From NCBI GenBank assembly GCA_028284775.1, contig JANQRB010000013.1, forward strand, positions 1-64,000: a stretch of DNA of 64,000 bases, given 5' to 3'. How positions within the stretch are numbered: position 1 is the first letter of the stretch; every line of letters begins with the position of its first letter. Below the pieces are notes generated by a model that saw only the letters and a program-made list of their open reading frames with translations, was not told the origin of the DNA and searched no databases. A program made the position numbers and the translations under genes. Shown here one piece after another: positions 55,695-64,000 of the stretch. Origin of the DNA: Candidatus Kapaibacterium sp. GTDB lineage: Bacteria > Bacteroidota > Ignavibacteria > Kapaibacteriales > UBA7675.

Positions 55695-56726
55695 ACGTTA
55701 TCTCACTTTGCAAATTTTTTCCAATTCAACTCGCCCCGACAGACTGATATTTCAAAAATTTGTTACGGTGAATTCCGCAGCTTTTTTCAAAACTCCGGCT
55801 GCCGGAGTATTCATCCTTCACGAATCCTGCCGTACGCTGTCCTGATCAACGACCGAATCCGGATGGACCGGCCTGACTCTTGCCATTCCGTGTTTCCGCC
55901 GCCGGAGCGATCGGTTCGAGCTCATGAGCCTCCTTTGATTGACTTGGGAATAGGCTCAAGCGACTGCACGCGAAATGATGTTTTTTGATGGAGCCGCTCC
56001 AGCCTTTCGCCTGCCGAGCACCATCAAAACAGGAAGAGCCCGTTGCGCGTCCGAATGCGAGCCGGGCTCAGGCTTGCGATGCGGATTGCGGCCTGTCAGG
56101 CCCCCTGTTTGTTTCAGGCTGCCTGACACAAGGGCGAACAGAGCGGGTTTACGGCGTCCGCTCTCCTTGCAAAGCCAGACGCTTGTAGCTGTCAGCTGCT
56201 AGCAGGTAGCAGTGCCTGATCAAGCAAGCATTTCAATTTATCCTTCATTAAGGCTGTGAGAATCATAAGTTCAGACAAAAAGCTTCCGCTACTAGTCGAC
56301 TGGACAAGGCTGATTCGTTTCGATGTATAGGTACTCACGCAGCCTCACCGCCCGGGAAAACTCACACAGACGCTCTGCCTCCGGGAGCGAACATGGAGCG
56401 TTCATTGGGTGAATTCTGCGCGGACCGGCTGGCCGAGGGGTTTAGTTGACAGTTAACGCATTCGTCACATTGTTCCGCTCGGGAATCCAATCACAGCTTC
56501 GTATTTCCGGGACGGACGAGCATCGGACTGAGCGGGAGCGCTCCGACTCTTCCTGCCACCGCGATCAATCCCCGGCCCGGCTGCCCTCTTGCAGCAGCTG
56601 AAAAATTCCTCCGAACTTTCCCAGCTCGCATACCAAACGATCAATCCGTATTTCTACGTATTATCGCATCGGAGAGAAAATTTCTTCGGCTTTGTGAGGC
56701 AATTCTGTAGTAGAACTGTAGTATAG
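55695..56726. other. Gene-free stretch of about 1 kb
   Basis: No gene can be supported. A near-perfect palindrome, ACTCCGGC-T-GCCGGAGT at 55792-55808, lies upstream of the propeller gene; read on the minus strand it is followed by TTTTG. The remainder is of mixed composition. The third MKFQ peptide lies at the right end. Confidence 0.4.
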
Positions 56727-56754
56727 TTGTGACAACATTGCGACCGTATCTTTG
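56727..56754 (+). promoter_or_regulatory. Bacteroidota-type promoter of third MKFQ peptide
   Basis: TTG at 56727-56729 and TATCTTTG at 56747-56754 are 17 bp apart and match the -33 and -7 consensus. The start codon is 73 nt downstream from the -7 element. The following TACT is shared with the element at 49622. Confidence 0.55.
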
Positions 56755-56819
56755 TACTGTCTCTATCAATGATCATAAGATGTTAATTCGGTACTGGTGA
56801 AAAGTAGACGGTGACGGCA

Positions 56820-57104
56820 ATGAAATTCCAGACGATCTATGCTCTCGTGGTGGTAGCCTTTCTGATTCTGATAAATATCTGCGCCTTTACAGGCTGTCCT
56901 GGGGACGCTGCCGATGCAGGGCCTAATGCAGACGCCGTCAGAAAGACCGAAGCCGAACAGGCGGCTGAAAACATGCGTGGGGCATGTCAGATCAGACCGG
57001 GAATACAAAGTGAGCAGGCGGCGTCCAATGCTACAATGCCGGTGCCCGACAACAAGAAACTGCATCGCAGCATTGACGAAACAGCTGGCGAAGCATCTTT
57101 GTAA
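56820..57104 (+). CDS. MKFQ-family small membrane or secreted peptide 3
   Basis: This 94-residue peptide begins MKFQTIYALVVVAFLILINI, matching the 49027 and 49692 peptides over the helix. It then has CAFTGCPGD; the Cys at residue 26 follows F-T-G and only loosely fits a lipobox. The tail is longer than in the others (about 68 residues), polar and Ala/Glu-rich, with a second Cys near the middle (MRGACQIRP). It is about 7 kb from the other two, so duplication was not only local. The clear promoter upstream supports expression. Confidence 0.65.
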   Translation: MKFQTIYALVVVAFLILINICAFTGCPGDAADAGPNADAVRKTEAEQAAENMRGACQIRPGIQSEQAASNATMPVPDNKKLHRSIDETAGEASL

Positions 57105-57234
57105 ATACTTACAATGCGGCAGGGCTCTCCGTAGGTTTTGGTTTAGTACCTCTCGGTTTTACACCCTTTTCCTGGCCGGACTATCACAAGCTGCGAAGCG
57201 GCGCGCAGGACTTAACAATTAAACAGGAAGCTGT

Positions 57235-58644
57235 TCAGAGTACTTCTACCGTTTGCTGGTCCTCAATCCTTATTCCACCCACTGTGTATTCACGGTGGTC
57301 ATTGGAGTTTAAGGTGACACGAATTTCATGACTGCCCGGCGGCAGGGGCGGCAGGTGATACCAGGGGCCGTACACTCGAGCTACCTTGCGGCCGTCGACG
57401 TACAGATGAGCGTGTCCTTCCCCTTCCACATGCACGCCATCAGCCGCGGTGGGTGCGAAGCGAAAATTTTTAACGTCGATCCTGAGCGTGATGCCGGCGT
57501 CATTAATCGACTGGATAATGAGCTTGACGGTCGGGATATCGGCTGTATTCGCAACTTCGACCTTGCCGTGGTGATTGTGACCGCCGCGGACAACAAACTC
57601 CCGATATGCGGTCTGGGCGCTGTTCACGTATGGCACCAGCATCAGTGTTAACAGAACCGCAAAGTTAAGCGCCGCGAACACGACACGCTGTACCGGCTTC
57701 TGGTGAAAGGTGTAGGGCGCCGAGTAGCGTTTGCCGGGGCCTTCGATCAGCAGCACGATCAGCGCGGCGTGAATCAGGGTATGCCCGATGACTTCAAGCT
57801 TGCCGAAGGTCAGGGTCGTCATAAAAAACACCAGCGTGATGAAGAGGGAAATCGGCCGCTGCAGTAAACCGATAATCAGGAGATAACCCAGACAAAACTC
57901 CACAAAGGCGGAGGCGGTCAGGAAGAGACTCAAATCGAGTCCCATAGCCAGATGGCTTTGCTGTTCGAGCACCGACAGCCCCCATTCAGGATAGACTACT
58001 TTTTCCAAAGCGACCCAGCAGAGCGAAAATCCAAGCGTAAAATACAGCGCCGGAAGGGCGCTGCTTTGAAACTTCGCATTGGTGTTTTCACCTGCCAGCA
58101 AGAAATAGCCGACGCCGGCATAGAGCAGATAATCCAGCATATGCAGCATACCGAACTCAATGATGCCGAATGTAAAGAGACCGATCAGGCCCAGGCCCGC
58201 CAGCGGCGTCGTTCGTTGAAACAAAAGCAGCAGCGCCAGGCCGAATTGATACCAGCCGATCCAGTCGGCCGCATGATCCAGCTCGGGCACCAGCATAGCG
58301 TTGGCCTGCCACGAGAGCAGCATGACGGCGCCGGTGCCGACACGCAGAACAATCTGACTGTAATTGCCGATTTTGCCCAGGCGTTCATCCATCCGCCGGA
58401 AATAGGGCGTATTCTGGAGTTTATAATCCAGGACAACCATCAGTGACATTACAAGCATCGCGGCAACCGCCAGCAACAGGAAGGTAGGCGTGACCGCTTC
58501 CGCAAGAGTCAGCGGCCGGTCGCCATAGCTGAAATTGCTGTACCATTTGACATGCGCCAGCAGAGCCGGTGCGGCGGTACAGAAGATAAACAGATTCAAA
58601 GCAACAAAAATTGTACGCGAGGCAGCGAGCGGCGCTTTGAGCAT
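57235..58644 (-). CDS. DoxX-like membrane protein with C-terminal extracytoplasmic domain
   Basis: This is a 469-residue protein. ATG at 58644 starts at MLKAPLAASRTIFVALNLFI; the longer frame to 58815 would overlap the divergent gene's leader. About nine membrane helices cover residues 10-345, including a DoxX-like four-helix part. Then comes a beta domain outside the membrane: PTVKLIIQSINDAGITLRIDV, EGHAHLYVDGRKVARVYGPWYHLPP and REYTVGGIRI. The same domain occurs alone in exported proteins of other bacteria; the His-rich GGHNHHGK just before it and the HAH motif suggest a metal site. Function is unknown. Confidence 0.6.
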   Translation of the reverse strand: MLKAPLAASRTIFVALNLFIFCTAAPALLAHVKWYSNFSYGDRPLTLAEAVTPTFLLLAVAAMLVMSLMVVLDYKLQNTPYFRRMDERLGKIGNYSQIVLRVGTGAVMLLSWQANAMLVPELDHAADWIGWYQFGLALLLLFQRTTPLAGLGLIGLFTFGIIEFGMLHMLDYLLYAGVGYFLLAGENTNAKFQSSALPALYFTLGFSLCWVALEKVVYPEWGLSVLEQQSHLAMGLDLSLFLTASAFVEFCLGYLLIIGLLQRPISLFITLVFFMTTLTFGKLEVIGHTLIHAALIVLLIEGPGKRYSAPYTFHQKPVQRVVFAALNFAVLLTLMLVPYVNSAQTAYREFVVRGGHNHHGKVEVANTADIPTVKLIIQSINDAGITLRIDVKNFRFAPTAADGVHVEGEGHAHLYVDGRKVARVYGPWYHLPPLPPGSHEIRVTLNSNDHREYTVGGIRIEDQQTVEVL

Positions 58645-58850
58645 TGATTTCTCGAAATTGTCGTACAAGGATTCAGCGTCAAAAATACCAAATGTTATGG
58701 AATTAAGTGAGGCGCACCCGTCGGGTCCGCCCTTTTTTCGCAATGCGTATTCCCCGCCTGCCATTCCGGGCGCCGTCGCCTGGCAATTTGCCGTTCCGGC
58801 GAATTCTGTTTGCATCGCGTGCCGAAAGCCATTATACTGCCGACCGGCAA

Positions 58851-60584
58851 ATGACCCATGCCGCAGATGTTAATATATTTCACAGCAACGTTACTTTGAT
58901 GAGCCAGGCCGTAGCAAAGGGAACAGCAAGCTTCGAAGAATTGGCCGAACGTTCGCAGGCGCTGCATGACAGAGATCTGAATGCGGCTTTGCATACGGCG
59001 CAGCAGGCCTTCGCTATCGCGCGAAAGTCAGGCGATGCAGGGCAGATTGCAATGGGACACTATATCGTCGGCCGCGCTTATCTGTCACTCAGCGACTATG
59101 AGCCGGCATTGCGAGAGCTGCTCAAGGCCAGGGACGGATTCGAACACACGAACAATCAACGATTCCTTGCCCGGAGCCTGTACTGCCTTGGCAACATTTA
59201 CTCGGGCGAAAGCGAGTTCGAGCAGGCGGCCCTGGTGCTCAATCAGGCCGTTCAGCTAGCCGTCGGGCTCGGCAACCCGGTGCTGCAGGCGCTGGCCCTG
59301 CAAGGTCTTGGCGTCCTGGCTTTTAACAAAGGCGACAACGAAGAGGCGCTTAAACATTACTTCACTATTATCGGGCTGATCGAAGGGACAGACAATGCCG
59401 AACTTATGGGCTCCACCTTTGTGTCGATCGCCCTTGTCTATAACCACAGCGGACTCCCGCTCAAGGCGCTCGAACACATGGAAAGCGCCGAACAAGCGAT
59501 GCTCAGTACCGGCAACCTCCTGCACCTGGCCAGTCTCTACTGCAACCGGGCATTAACATTCAGCAACATGGGCTATCGAAACCAGGCGCTCGAAACATAC
59601 CTGCAAAGCAGGGCGCTCTTTCATCGCCTTGGCAATACGAAGGGCTATCTCGTCAGCCTGCTGGGAATCGGCAGGCTGATGATGGAGAATGGCGAACTTA
59701 AACGCGCCGAAAAAATCTTCCTCGAGTGTAAAGAAAGCGCCGCGGCCTCCGAGCAGACCTTTGCCTGTCTCGCTGCTACTACCTACCTGGGTGAATTGCA
59801 TCTAAAGCGAGCTGAACTCGCTGAAGCCTTCAACTACTTACAGGAATGTCGTCAGGCTGTGACTGCCTATCCGAATTCCGAGTGCCTGTCGCACATTCAC
59901 AGACTGCAGGTGGCCTATTACACTGCGTCTGCGGGCGATGCGACCGGTAAACAACAGTTTAAGGAAGCGCTCGGCTTTTACCGCCAATGCGACTATGCCG
60001 TTGGTGAAGTCGAAATGCGCAGTATCTATGCCGCGACCCTTTGTGAGAACGGCAATTTCGAAGACGGCATCCGCGAATACCAACGAGCGCTGAAGCTCGC
60101 GGAAACAAGTATGTGCCAGGGTTTAAGTGCTGACATTCACTTCCGCATGCATGAATTGAATCGCAAGGCGGGCAAACACAAGGCGGCCGCCCGCCATCTC
60201 GAACAGGCCTATCGTGTCAGGGAGCAAATCGCCAGCGAAGAACGCGCTATCATCAGCGCCAGAGCTTCGCTGGCCGACGCGGGAAAAGACAGTGAACAGC
60301 AATCCTCTGCCGCCCCTCCGACAGACCCCTTCAGTGTTAAAGAGAGCAGCTATGCCCATTTGTGCCGCAGCTGCCCCCAGCTCACCCCGATGGAGCTGCG
60401 AATCGCCATCATGATTGTACACAATCTGCGCAGCAAAGAAATGGCGGAGTCACTGCATATTTCCGTTCGCACCATCGAAGGCCATCGCCGTGCCATTCGC
60501 AAAAAACTGGCCTTGCAGCCGGAACAGTCGATCCAGGCGGCCCTGGCGGTCATAATCCAGGCATCCAAATCCGAAAACACGTAG
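58851..60584 (+). CDS. TPR protein with LuxR-type DNA-binding domain
   Basis: This is a 577-residue protein. ATG at 58851 is chosen; one at 58899 is also possible. TPR units fill residues 30-430: AMGHYIVGRAYLSLSDYEPALREL, ARSLYCLGNIYSGESEFEQAA, ALQGLGVLAFNKGDNEEALKHY, SLYCNRALTFSNMGYRNQAL, and others. The last 65 residues are a LuxR/GerE helix-turn-helix (LTPMELRIAIMIVHNLRSKEM, then LHISVRTIEGHRRAIRKKL). There is no signal or membrane segment. Such proteins are cytoplasmic transcription regulators; here the divergent membrane gene is a natural target. Confidence 0.9.
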   Translation: MTHAADVNIFHSNVTLMSQAVAKGTASFEELAERSQALHDRDLNAALHTAQQAFAIARKSGDAGQIAMGHYIVGRAYLSLSDYEPALRELLKARDGFEHTNNQRFLARSLYCLGNIYSGESEFEQAALVLNQAVQLAVGLGNPVLQALALQGLGVLAFNKGDNEEALKHYFTIIGLIEGTDNAELMGSTFVSIALVYNHSGLPLKALEHMESAEQAMLSTGNLLHLASLYCNRALTFSNMGYRNQALETYLQSRALFHRLGNTKGYLVSLLGIGRLMMENGELKRAEKIFLECKESAAASEQTFACLAATTYLGELHLKRAELAEAFNYLQECRQAVTAYPNSECLSHIHRLQVAYYTASAGDATGKQQFKEALGFYRQCDYAVGEVEMRSIYAATLCENGNFEDGIREYQRALKLAETSMCQGLSADIHFRMHELNRKAGKHKAAARHLEQAYRVREQIASEERAIISARASLADAGKDSEQQSSAAPPTDPFSVKESSYAHLCRSCPQLTPMELRIAIMIVHNLRSKEMAESLHISVRTIEGHRRAIRKKLALQPEQSIQAALAVIIQASKSENT

Positions 60585-60905
60585 AAATCGCGTACCCTCT
60601 TTCCTGTAGCGCCGCCGTAGATTCGTCCGAGACAGTCGATTCATTCTCTGGCGCGTAGCTTACGGTCCGAACCGTATCGACATTCCGACCTGTCCGCTAT
60701 CCGGAAGCCACGGTATTTCTGCTGCCGCAGTGAATGCGAGCAGACCGGCTATTAGTGTCGTCGGGAGCAGCTTTAACCGATAGCAACCATTCGAAGGCAC
60801 GGGCCGCCCGACACACTCGCGGCCGCCTCATGTTCGGATTCGTCCGGCAAGTTGACTGCTGCCGCGCCGTTTTAACAATCCAAGCCTTTAGCTCCGATGC
60901 CGACT
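60585..60905. other. Intergenic region of about 320 bp
   Basis: It separates the regulator from the large adhesin-like gene. I see no clear terminator or promoter consensus in it. Confidence 0.4.
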
Positions 60906-63900
60906 ATGAGTTTCCTGAACTTCTTCTTACTAGTTGCTGCCGGCTGCCTTGTCGCCGGCCCGTCGATTGTGGCACAGACTCCTCCGGTGCAGACAAGCAA
61001 ACGCGACAGTCTGTTGGACCGCAATGGCGATGGGAAGGTCAATCCCGGCGACACAATCCGCTACACAGTTGATGTGAATACCGACAGCAATGCCAGGGGC
61101 AGCGTCTACACACTTCAGCTCGATCCCGCCGTTACGCTTGTGCCGGGCTCCATACAAAGCACGCCGATTGCCCGCGACGACAGCTATCCCTGCACCGGCA
61201 ATGTCGGGATCAGCGTCCCGGCGGGCAGCGGTCTTCTGGCCAATGACAGCGACCCGGACGACAGCGGACTGGCAGCCGTCGCCATCAGCGCATTCGACGC
61301 CGTCAGCGTCAGCGGCGGGACCGTGATTGTGACTACGACGAACGGCAGCTTCAGCTATACGCCACCGGCAGGATTTCAAGGCAGCGACAGCTTCAGCTAC
61401 ACGATTGACGACGGCGAAGGCAATGCGGACCAGGCCACGGTCAGCATCACGGTTAACAATGTAATCTGGTTTATCGACAACAGCGCCGCGCCCGGCGACG
61501 GAAGACTGGCGACGCCTTTTAACAGTTTGAGCGCATTTGTATCCGTTAACGGCAGCGGCGCAGCCGGATCGCCCGGCAGCGGCGACTGCATATTCCTGCA
61601 TGACAGCGGCGGCGGAACTTACGGCGGCGGACTGACGCTGCAAGACGATCAGATTCTCTTTGGCCAGGGTGCCAGCGCTCCATACGCAGAGATCTGCGAT
61701 TTCAGTCCCGCCACGCACAGCAATGTTCTACCGGTCCTCGGCGGCGACAATCCGACCATCGTTAATACAGCGACTAATGGGACCGGCATCAGACTTGCGA
61801 GCAACAATACGATCCGGGGTATTGACATCGGGCAGGCGGGTGACGGCGCCGCGGCCGTCAGCAACGGCATCGGCATTGCGGACAATGGCGGCAGCGTGGG
61901 CAGTCTCAGCATCAGCGAGTGCGCCGTCAGCAATCCGCAGGGCGCCGCGCTTGTAATTGCCAATGGCGGGATTCTGAGCCTGCAATTCGACGGTCTGCGC
62001 TCGGAAAATGCACCGGCGGAAGGCATAATGCTTCAGGACGTGAGCGGCAGCCTCGACGTAACAACGGCCACATCCGCTATTGTTAATTCAGGCGGCGACG
62101 CCATTGAAATCGTTAACAGCAGTGGTCTGGATGTAGACCTGGGGACAGTCGATATTGACGGCGGCGTGAAGGGCATTGACGTCGACGGCGGAATTGCTGA
62201 CTTCGACGCCGCAGTCACACGCATCGACGGCGTCAGCGGCAGAGCGATTCATCTGCGCAATGCGGCGGGCGACAGTTTTGACTTCGGTCAGACGGACATC
62301 GGGCAGACAACAGCGGTAGGCGACATCGGCATCGACCTGGGCAGCAACAATGCCGGCGCGGACTTCAGCTTTGCTCCGCGAGTCAAAACGGCCGGCGGGG
62401 CCGGCCTGCTGGCCAATAACAGCGGCACCATACGCATCACCAACTCCGACGGCAGCTTCGACGCAACAGGCGGACCGGCGCTGGACATAAGGAACACCAG
62501 TACCGGCGACGGCTGGACACTTGCCACGCTGCGCTCCGTCAACAGCGCAACACAAGGAATCTACCTCGATGCCCTCAGCGGCGACGGCATTACTGTTAAC
62601 GGCAGCGACGTGGCAACGCTGATCGACAATCCGGCCGGAGAGGGAATCGTCTGCGCCAACACGAACGGCGTCAACATCAGCTTCAGCAATGTTGATATCG
62701 ACCGTCGCGCAGGCATCGGTATCCTGATCGACAACTGCGACGGCGCCACGGCAAGCATCAGCTTCGGCGACGTCGACATTCCCAACCAGAACGGCGCGGC
62801 GGCCTACGGTATCCGCATCGAAGATTCGCAGGCCTCCTGCCGATTCGCGAGTACGGACATTAACAATACGGTGCAGGGAACGGCAACGACTGATGCCGGC
62901 GGTGACGGTATTCCCGATAATGAAGGCGACGGCGATGCGATATTTCTGATGAACAACAGTGGCGGCTTCGCCATCAGCGGCGCGGGTAGCCAAGGCAACG
63001 GCGGCACGCTCGGCAGCCTGGCAACAGACGGCATCGACATCCGCAACTCCGGCAACCTGAATATTAACAATCTCATCATCGAAGACATCGGCACAAGTTC
63101 GAGCAACCCCGCAACGATCCCAGACGCAGGCATCTTCGCGCGCAATCTCGGCGGCACGAATCTGCTGCGCAATACGATCATCCGGCGCGCCGAGACCGAC
63201 GACATCGACGAACACGTACGCATTAAAAACAATGCCGTGGATGTCGACGAGCTACGGCTTGACAACGTCGATATTTCCAATTCCACGATCGGCAGCGGCG
63301 GCGGCAGTATCCGCGGCGCTAACGGCCTTCTTTTCGAGGCGGCGGGCAATATGGACGCCAACGTCTTTATCCTTAACGGCAGCGACGCCAGCAGCGTTCG
63401 GCTCACGGCCTGGTTCTTTGCGCTGGGGACAGGCAGCGGCGGCAGTGGCGACATTAACATCGTCGTCGACGGCTCGACCTTAACAGGCGCACCGCCGGTC
63501 ATCAGCGGCGGCGTGATACAGATCGGCAGCGCCAACGATATCGCCATCGGCATTCAGGACAATTACAATGTTAACTACAATATCCTTAACAATACGATTC
63601 AGGATGTAAAGGTCGGCGCAACCCTGGCCGGCGTTATCAGCAATGTTTCCGGCGGTTCGGCTGATGTCGTCGGACGTATTTACGATAATATCATCGACGA
63701 CATACGCGGGCGGCGGGGCATCAATTTAATCGCGGAAAACAGCCTGTCGAGTTACAGCATGACACTCAGCGGCAACCGGGTCGACGACCTCGCCGCCGAG
63801 ACCATCAGCGGCGCTAACTTTTTCGCCCGGGAAGCGCTGGGCCTTCAGGTGAGGGACAATGTCGGCGCGGGCGTGGCGGACGATGCCGAGATCCGCATCA

Positions 63901-64000
63901 GCGGCAACCGCTTCGGCACAGTCTCGGCCGTCGGCGACGGCAGCAGCTCCGAAGGCATCCAGATACAGACGAAGGACAATGCCGTGGCGAACATTCTCTT
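60906..64000 (+). CDS. Large adhesin-like exported protein (cut off by the window's right end)
   Basis: A single frame from ATG 60906 stays open to the end of the window, at least 1031 residues. A signal peptide (MSFLNFFLLVAAGCLVAG...IVAQ) is followed by a perfect EF-hand/dockerin-type Ca loop at residues 38-49 (DRNGDGKVNPGD) and a strand pair. About residues 88-185 form a cadherin-like Ig domain (LLANDSDPDDSG, SFSYTPPAGFQGSDSFSYTI). From about 190 on are many short units typical of a right-handed beta-helix, with patterns such as GIRLASNNTIRGIDIGQ, GIDIRNSGNLNINNLIIEDI and NNTIQDVKVGA. Gly/Asn/Asp-rich composition fits a secreted adhesin; a T9SS tail may lie beyond the window. The opposite strand shows long open frames only because of GC bias. 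Confidence 0.88.
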   Translation, partial: MSFLNFFLLVAAGCLVAGPSIVAQTPPVQTSKRDSLLDRNGDGKVNPGDTIRYTVDVNTDSNARGSVYTLQLDPAVTLVPGSIQSTPIARDDSYPCTGNVGISVPAGSGLLANDSDPDDSGLAAVAISAFDAVSVSGGTVIVTTTNGSFSYTPPAGFQGSDSFSYTIDDGEGNADQATVSITVNNVIWFIDNSAAPGDGRLATPFNSLSAFVSVNGSGAAGSPGSGDCIFLHDSGGGTYGGGLTLQDDQILFGQGASAPYAEICDFSPATHSNVLPVLGGDNPTIVNTATNGTGIRLASNNTIRGIDIGQAGDGAAAVSNGIGIADNGGSVGSLSISECAVSNPQGAALVIANGGILSLQFDGLRSENAPAEGIMLQDVSGSLDVTTATSAIVNSGGDAIEIVNSSGLDVDLGTVDIDGGVKGIDVDGGIADFDAAVTRIDGVSGRAIHLRNAAGDSFDFGQTDIGQTTAVGDIGIDLGSNNAGADFSFAPRVKTAGGAGLLANNSGTIRITNSDGSFDATGGPALDIRNTSTGDGWTLATLRSVNSATQGIYLDALSGDGITVNGSDVATLIDNPAGEGIVCANTNGVNISFSNVDIDRRAGIGILIDNCDGATASISFGDVDIPNQNGAAAYGIRIEDSQASCRFASTDINNTVQGTATTDAGGDGIPDNEGDGDAIFLMNNSGGFAISGAGSQGNGGTLGSLATDGIDIRNSGNLNINNLIIEDIGTSSSNPATIPDAGIFARNLGGTNLLRNTIIRRAETDDIDEHVRIKNNAVDVDELRLDNVDISNSTIGSGGGSIRGANGLLFEAAGNMDANVFILNGSDASSVRLTAWFFALGTGSGGSGDINIVVDGSTLTGAPPVISGGVIQIGSANDIAIGIQDNYNVNYNILNNTIQDVKVGATLAGVISNVSGGSADVVGRIYDNIIDDIRGRRGINLIAENSLSSYSMTLSGNRVDDLAAETISGANFFAREALGLQVRDNVGAGVADDAEIRISGNRFGTVSAVGDGSSSEGIQIQTKDNAVANIL

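Noticed and set aside
55975-56202. Plus-strand 75-codon frame
   Set aside because: Random composition, no support from context, and two overlapping frames are equally open.
56820-57104. Lipoprotein call for the third MKFQ peptide
   Set aside because: The Cys follows F-T-G, a poor lipobox, and the other two family members have no Cys at that position.
62088-63215. Long minus-strand open frame (375 codons), with others at 60930-61718 and 62804-63553
   Set aside because: They lie opposite the adhesin-like gene at 60906. They are low-complexity Ala/Val/Asp text produced by GC-biased third positions and have no domain or signal.

Overview
The window looks like chromosome of a diderm bacterium of the Bacteroidota / FCB group. 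Three large exported proteins end in a type IX secretion (T9SS) type A sorting tail. A lipid A gene (lpxD), a Skp/OmpH-type periplasmic chaperone and an outer-membrane barrel imply an outer membrane. Several gene-poor stretches carry the TAnnTTTG -7 element typical of Bacteroidota promoters, although some genes also have a clear Shine-Dalgarno sequence. I see no rRNA, tRNA, CRISPR array, prophage or intact insertion sequence.

Layout. 1-15.7 kb: at least eight, possibly nine, minus-strand genes with gaps of 53 bp or less or with overlaps. They encode an SBBP propeller protein, an FG-GAP/ASPIC protein with a T9SS tail, two paralogous Cys-rich secreted proteins, an OmpH/Skp-like chaperone, a lipoprotein, a 2439-residue YD/RHS-like exported protein and a small exported protein. 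A further truncated exported protein lies beyond a mobile-looking repeat. This reads as one surface-protein locus with its own chaperone. 16-31 kb: scattered housekeeping and accessory genes (nucleotidyltransferase, lipoprotein, helical-repeat protein, an RND transporter / LolA-like / beta-barrel operon, SIMPL, two VOC proteins, DUF2071, a degenerate histidine kinase, an ECF sigma factor). 31-48 kb: DUF1761 protein, a 66-bp tandem repeat, an M4 metalloprotease with sorting tail behind a coiled-coil surface protein, lpxD with a PvdE-like ABC exporter, a Tat-type pirin, a DUF3500 lipoprotein, a LytT/LytS-type two-component pair whose sensor has a propeller domain, and a LolA-like/metallo-beta-lactamase fusion with a damaged metal site. 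48-57 kb: gene-poor DNA carrying three paralogous, very small membrane or secreted peptides that share the start MKFQ, each with its own promoter-like element, between GNAT, ankyrin, carbohydrate-binding-like and propeller/T9SS genes. 57-64 kb: a DoxX-like membrane protein divergent from a TPR-LuxR regulator, then a very large adhesin-like gene that runs off the right end.

The most novel items are the MKFQ peptide family (49027, 49692, 56820), the chaperone-containing surface operon, a MITE-like element in two copies (371, 53338), the 66-bp repeat, and two enzymes with lost catalytic residues (28642 kinase, 46739 lactamase fold).
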